NCBI GenBank assembly: GCA_046566185.1
Contig: JBKHXE010000103.1
Location: 1 to 18,290 of the forward strand
From: SCSIO-59966 sp046566185
Lineage (GTDB): Bacteria > Actinomycetota > Actinomycetes > Actinomycetales > SCSIO-59966
Length of the DNA stretch: 18,290 bases
Direction: 5' to 3'
Shown here one piece after another: positions 17,646 through 18,290 of this stretch. The translations under genes were made by a program, and so were the position numbers. Positions within the stretch are counted from its first letter, which is position 1, and the number at the start of each line of letters is the position of its first letter. The notes under the pieces are model-generated. The model saw nothing but the letters and a program-made list of their open reading frames with translations, was not told the DNA's origin and made no database searches.

Positions 17646-17652
17646 CGCCCGC

Positions 17653-18290
17653 ATGCCGACCGCCCTCGTCACCGGTGGCAGCGCGGGCATCGGCCTCGCG
17701 TTCGCCCGCCGTCTGGCCGCCGACGGCCACGACCTCGTGCTCGTCGCCCGCGACGCGACCCGCCTGCAGGACGCCGCCGACGACCTCGCCGCGCGCCACG
17801 CCGTGGACGTCGAGGTGCTGCCCGCCGACCTCGCCGAGCGCGACCAGCTCGAGCGGGTCGCGGTCCGGGCGGCGGACGGCGAGCGCCCGGTCGACCTGCT
17901 CGTCAACAACGCCGGCCTCGCGTTGCACGACCGGTTCCTGCGCACGGACGTGGCCGACCAGGAGCGGCTGCTCGACGTGCACTGCCGCGCCACCCTCGTG
18001 CTCACCCACGCGGCCGGCCGCGCGATGGCGCGGCGCGGCGGCGGCGCGGTCGTCAACGTCTCCAGCGTCGCCGGCCTGATGGCGACCGGCACCTACTCGG
18101 CGGCCAAGGCGTGGACGTTGACGTTCAGCGAGGCGATGTCGATCGAGCTGGCGCCGAAGGGCGTCACCGTCACCGCGCTGGCGCCCGGCTACGTGCGGAC
18201 GGCCCTGGTTGGCGACCTCGCCGAGCGGCTGCCGTCGTTCGCGTGGGTGGACGCCGACCGCCTGGTCGACGAGTGCCTTGCCGACGTGCG
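17653..18290 (+). CDS. Short-chain dehydrogenase/reductase, 3' end missing
   Basis: NAD(P)-dependent oxidoreductase of unknown substrate, probably cytosolic. The frame starts at ATG 17653 and is still open at the window end, giving 212 residues of an expected 250 or so. The Rossmann nucleotide motif TGGSAGIG is at 7-14, followed by LVLVARDATRLQ. The NNAG motif is at 85-88, catalytic Ser138 lies in NVSSVAG, and YSAAK (148-152) supplies Tyr and Lys. The Ser-to-Tyr distance is 10 residues, three fewer than in typical classical SDRs, which I recall from a group of actinobacterial SDRs with a GTYSAAKAW-like segment. APGYVRT follows as expected for the classical family. An Arg in the strand after the first helix (VARD) suggests NADPH preference, but weakly. 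Confidence 0.93.
   Translation, partial: MPTALVTGGSAGIGLAFARRLAADGHDLVLVARDATRLQDAADDLAARHAVDVEVLPADLAERDQLERVAVRAADGERPVDLLVNNAGLALHDRFLRTDVADQERLLDVHCRATLVLTHAAGRAMARRGGGAVVNVSSVAGLMATGTYSAAKAWTLTFSEAMSIELAPKGVTVTALAPGYVRTALVGDLAERLPSFAWVDADRLVDECLADV

Noticed and set aside
17453..18079. 208-codon plus-strand frame over the xth/SDR junction
   Set aside because: It is a shifted frame. The true SDR frame starts at 17653 and stays open to the window end with all expected motifs.

Overview
The window is chromosomal DNA of a very GC-rich actinobacterium. This rests on the codon bias, the dnaK-grpE-dnaJ-hspR order with a MerR-type HspR repressor, many GTG starts, and several starts that look leaderless (a -10 box 7 nt before the start codon). 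A sigma-28 (FliA/WhiG-type) promoter before a c-di-GMP gene hints at a flagellated or differentiating lineage. I cannot name the genus. Coding density is high and I see no CRISPR array, rRNA, tRNA, insertion sequence or prophage.

Layout. (1) 1-3876, +: the dnaK chaperone operon. dnaK lacks its 5' end at the window edge; grpE, a cysteine-free dnaJ and hspR follow, with overlapping stops and starts at the dnaK/grpE and dnaJ/hspR joins. (2) 3877-3960: a large perfect inverted repeat between converging genes. (3) 3961-7245, -: a xylose-type ABC importer in the order lipoprotein xylF, single-domain ATPase, permease, with a strong hairpin after xylF. (4) 7246-7423: a divergent control region with two copies of an 11-bp palindrome. 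(5) 7424-8605, +: a ROK/XylR-type regulator. (6) 8631-10199, -: a sodium:alanine (AGCS) symporter. (7) 10200-10336: a divergent promoter region with an HspR operator (HAIR) whose spacer holds the -35 box of a SigH/SigR-type promoter. (8) 10337-13808, +: clpB and an alpha/beta hydrolase 4 nt behind it. (9) 13849-16800, +: a GAF-PAS-PAS-PAS-GGDEF-EAL protein behind the sigma-28-like promoter. (10) 16790-17620, -: exodeoxyribonuclease III, overlapping the preceding gene tail to tail. (11) 17653-18290, +: a short-chain dehydrogenase/reductase cut by the window end.

How the parts work together. HspR from the dnaK operon most likely also controls clpB about 6.5 kb away, so the DnaK/DnaJ/GrpE and ClpB disaggregation machinery would respond together to heat and, through SigH/SigR, to thiol-oxidative stress. 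The sugar importer and the ROK regulator form a self-contained uptake module, which together with the alanine symporter lies between the two chaperone loci. The c-di-GMP enzyme looks tied to the motility or development sigma factor rather than to its neighbours.

The genes belong to known families. I found no convincing new multi-gene defence or biosynthetic system. The most interesting signals are regulatory: the HAIR/SigH overlap, the sigma-28 promoter placed for a leaderless message, the paired palindromes, the 21-bp inverted repeat, and a hairpin containing both stop codons of two overlapping convergent genes.
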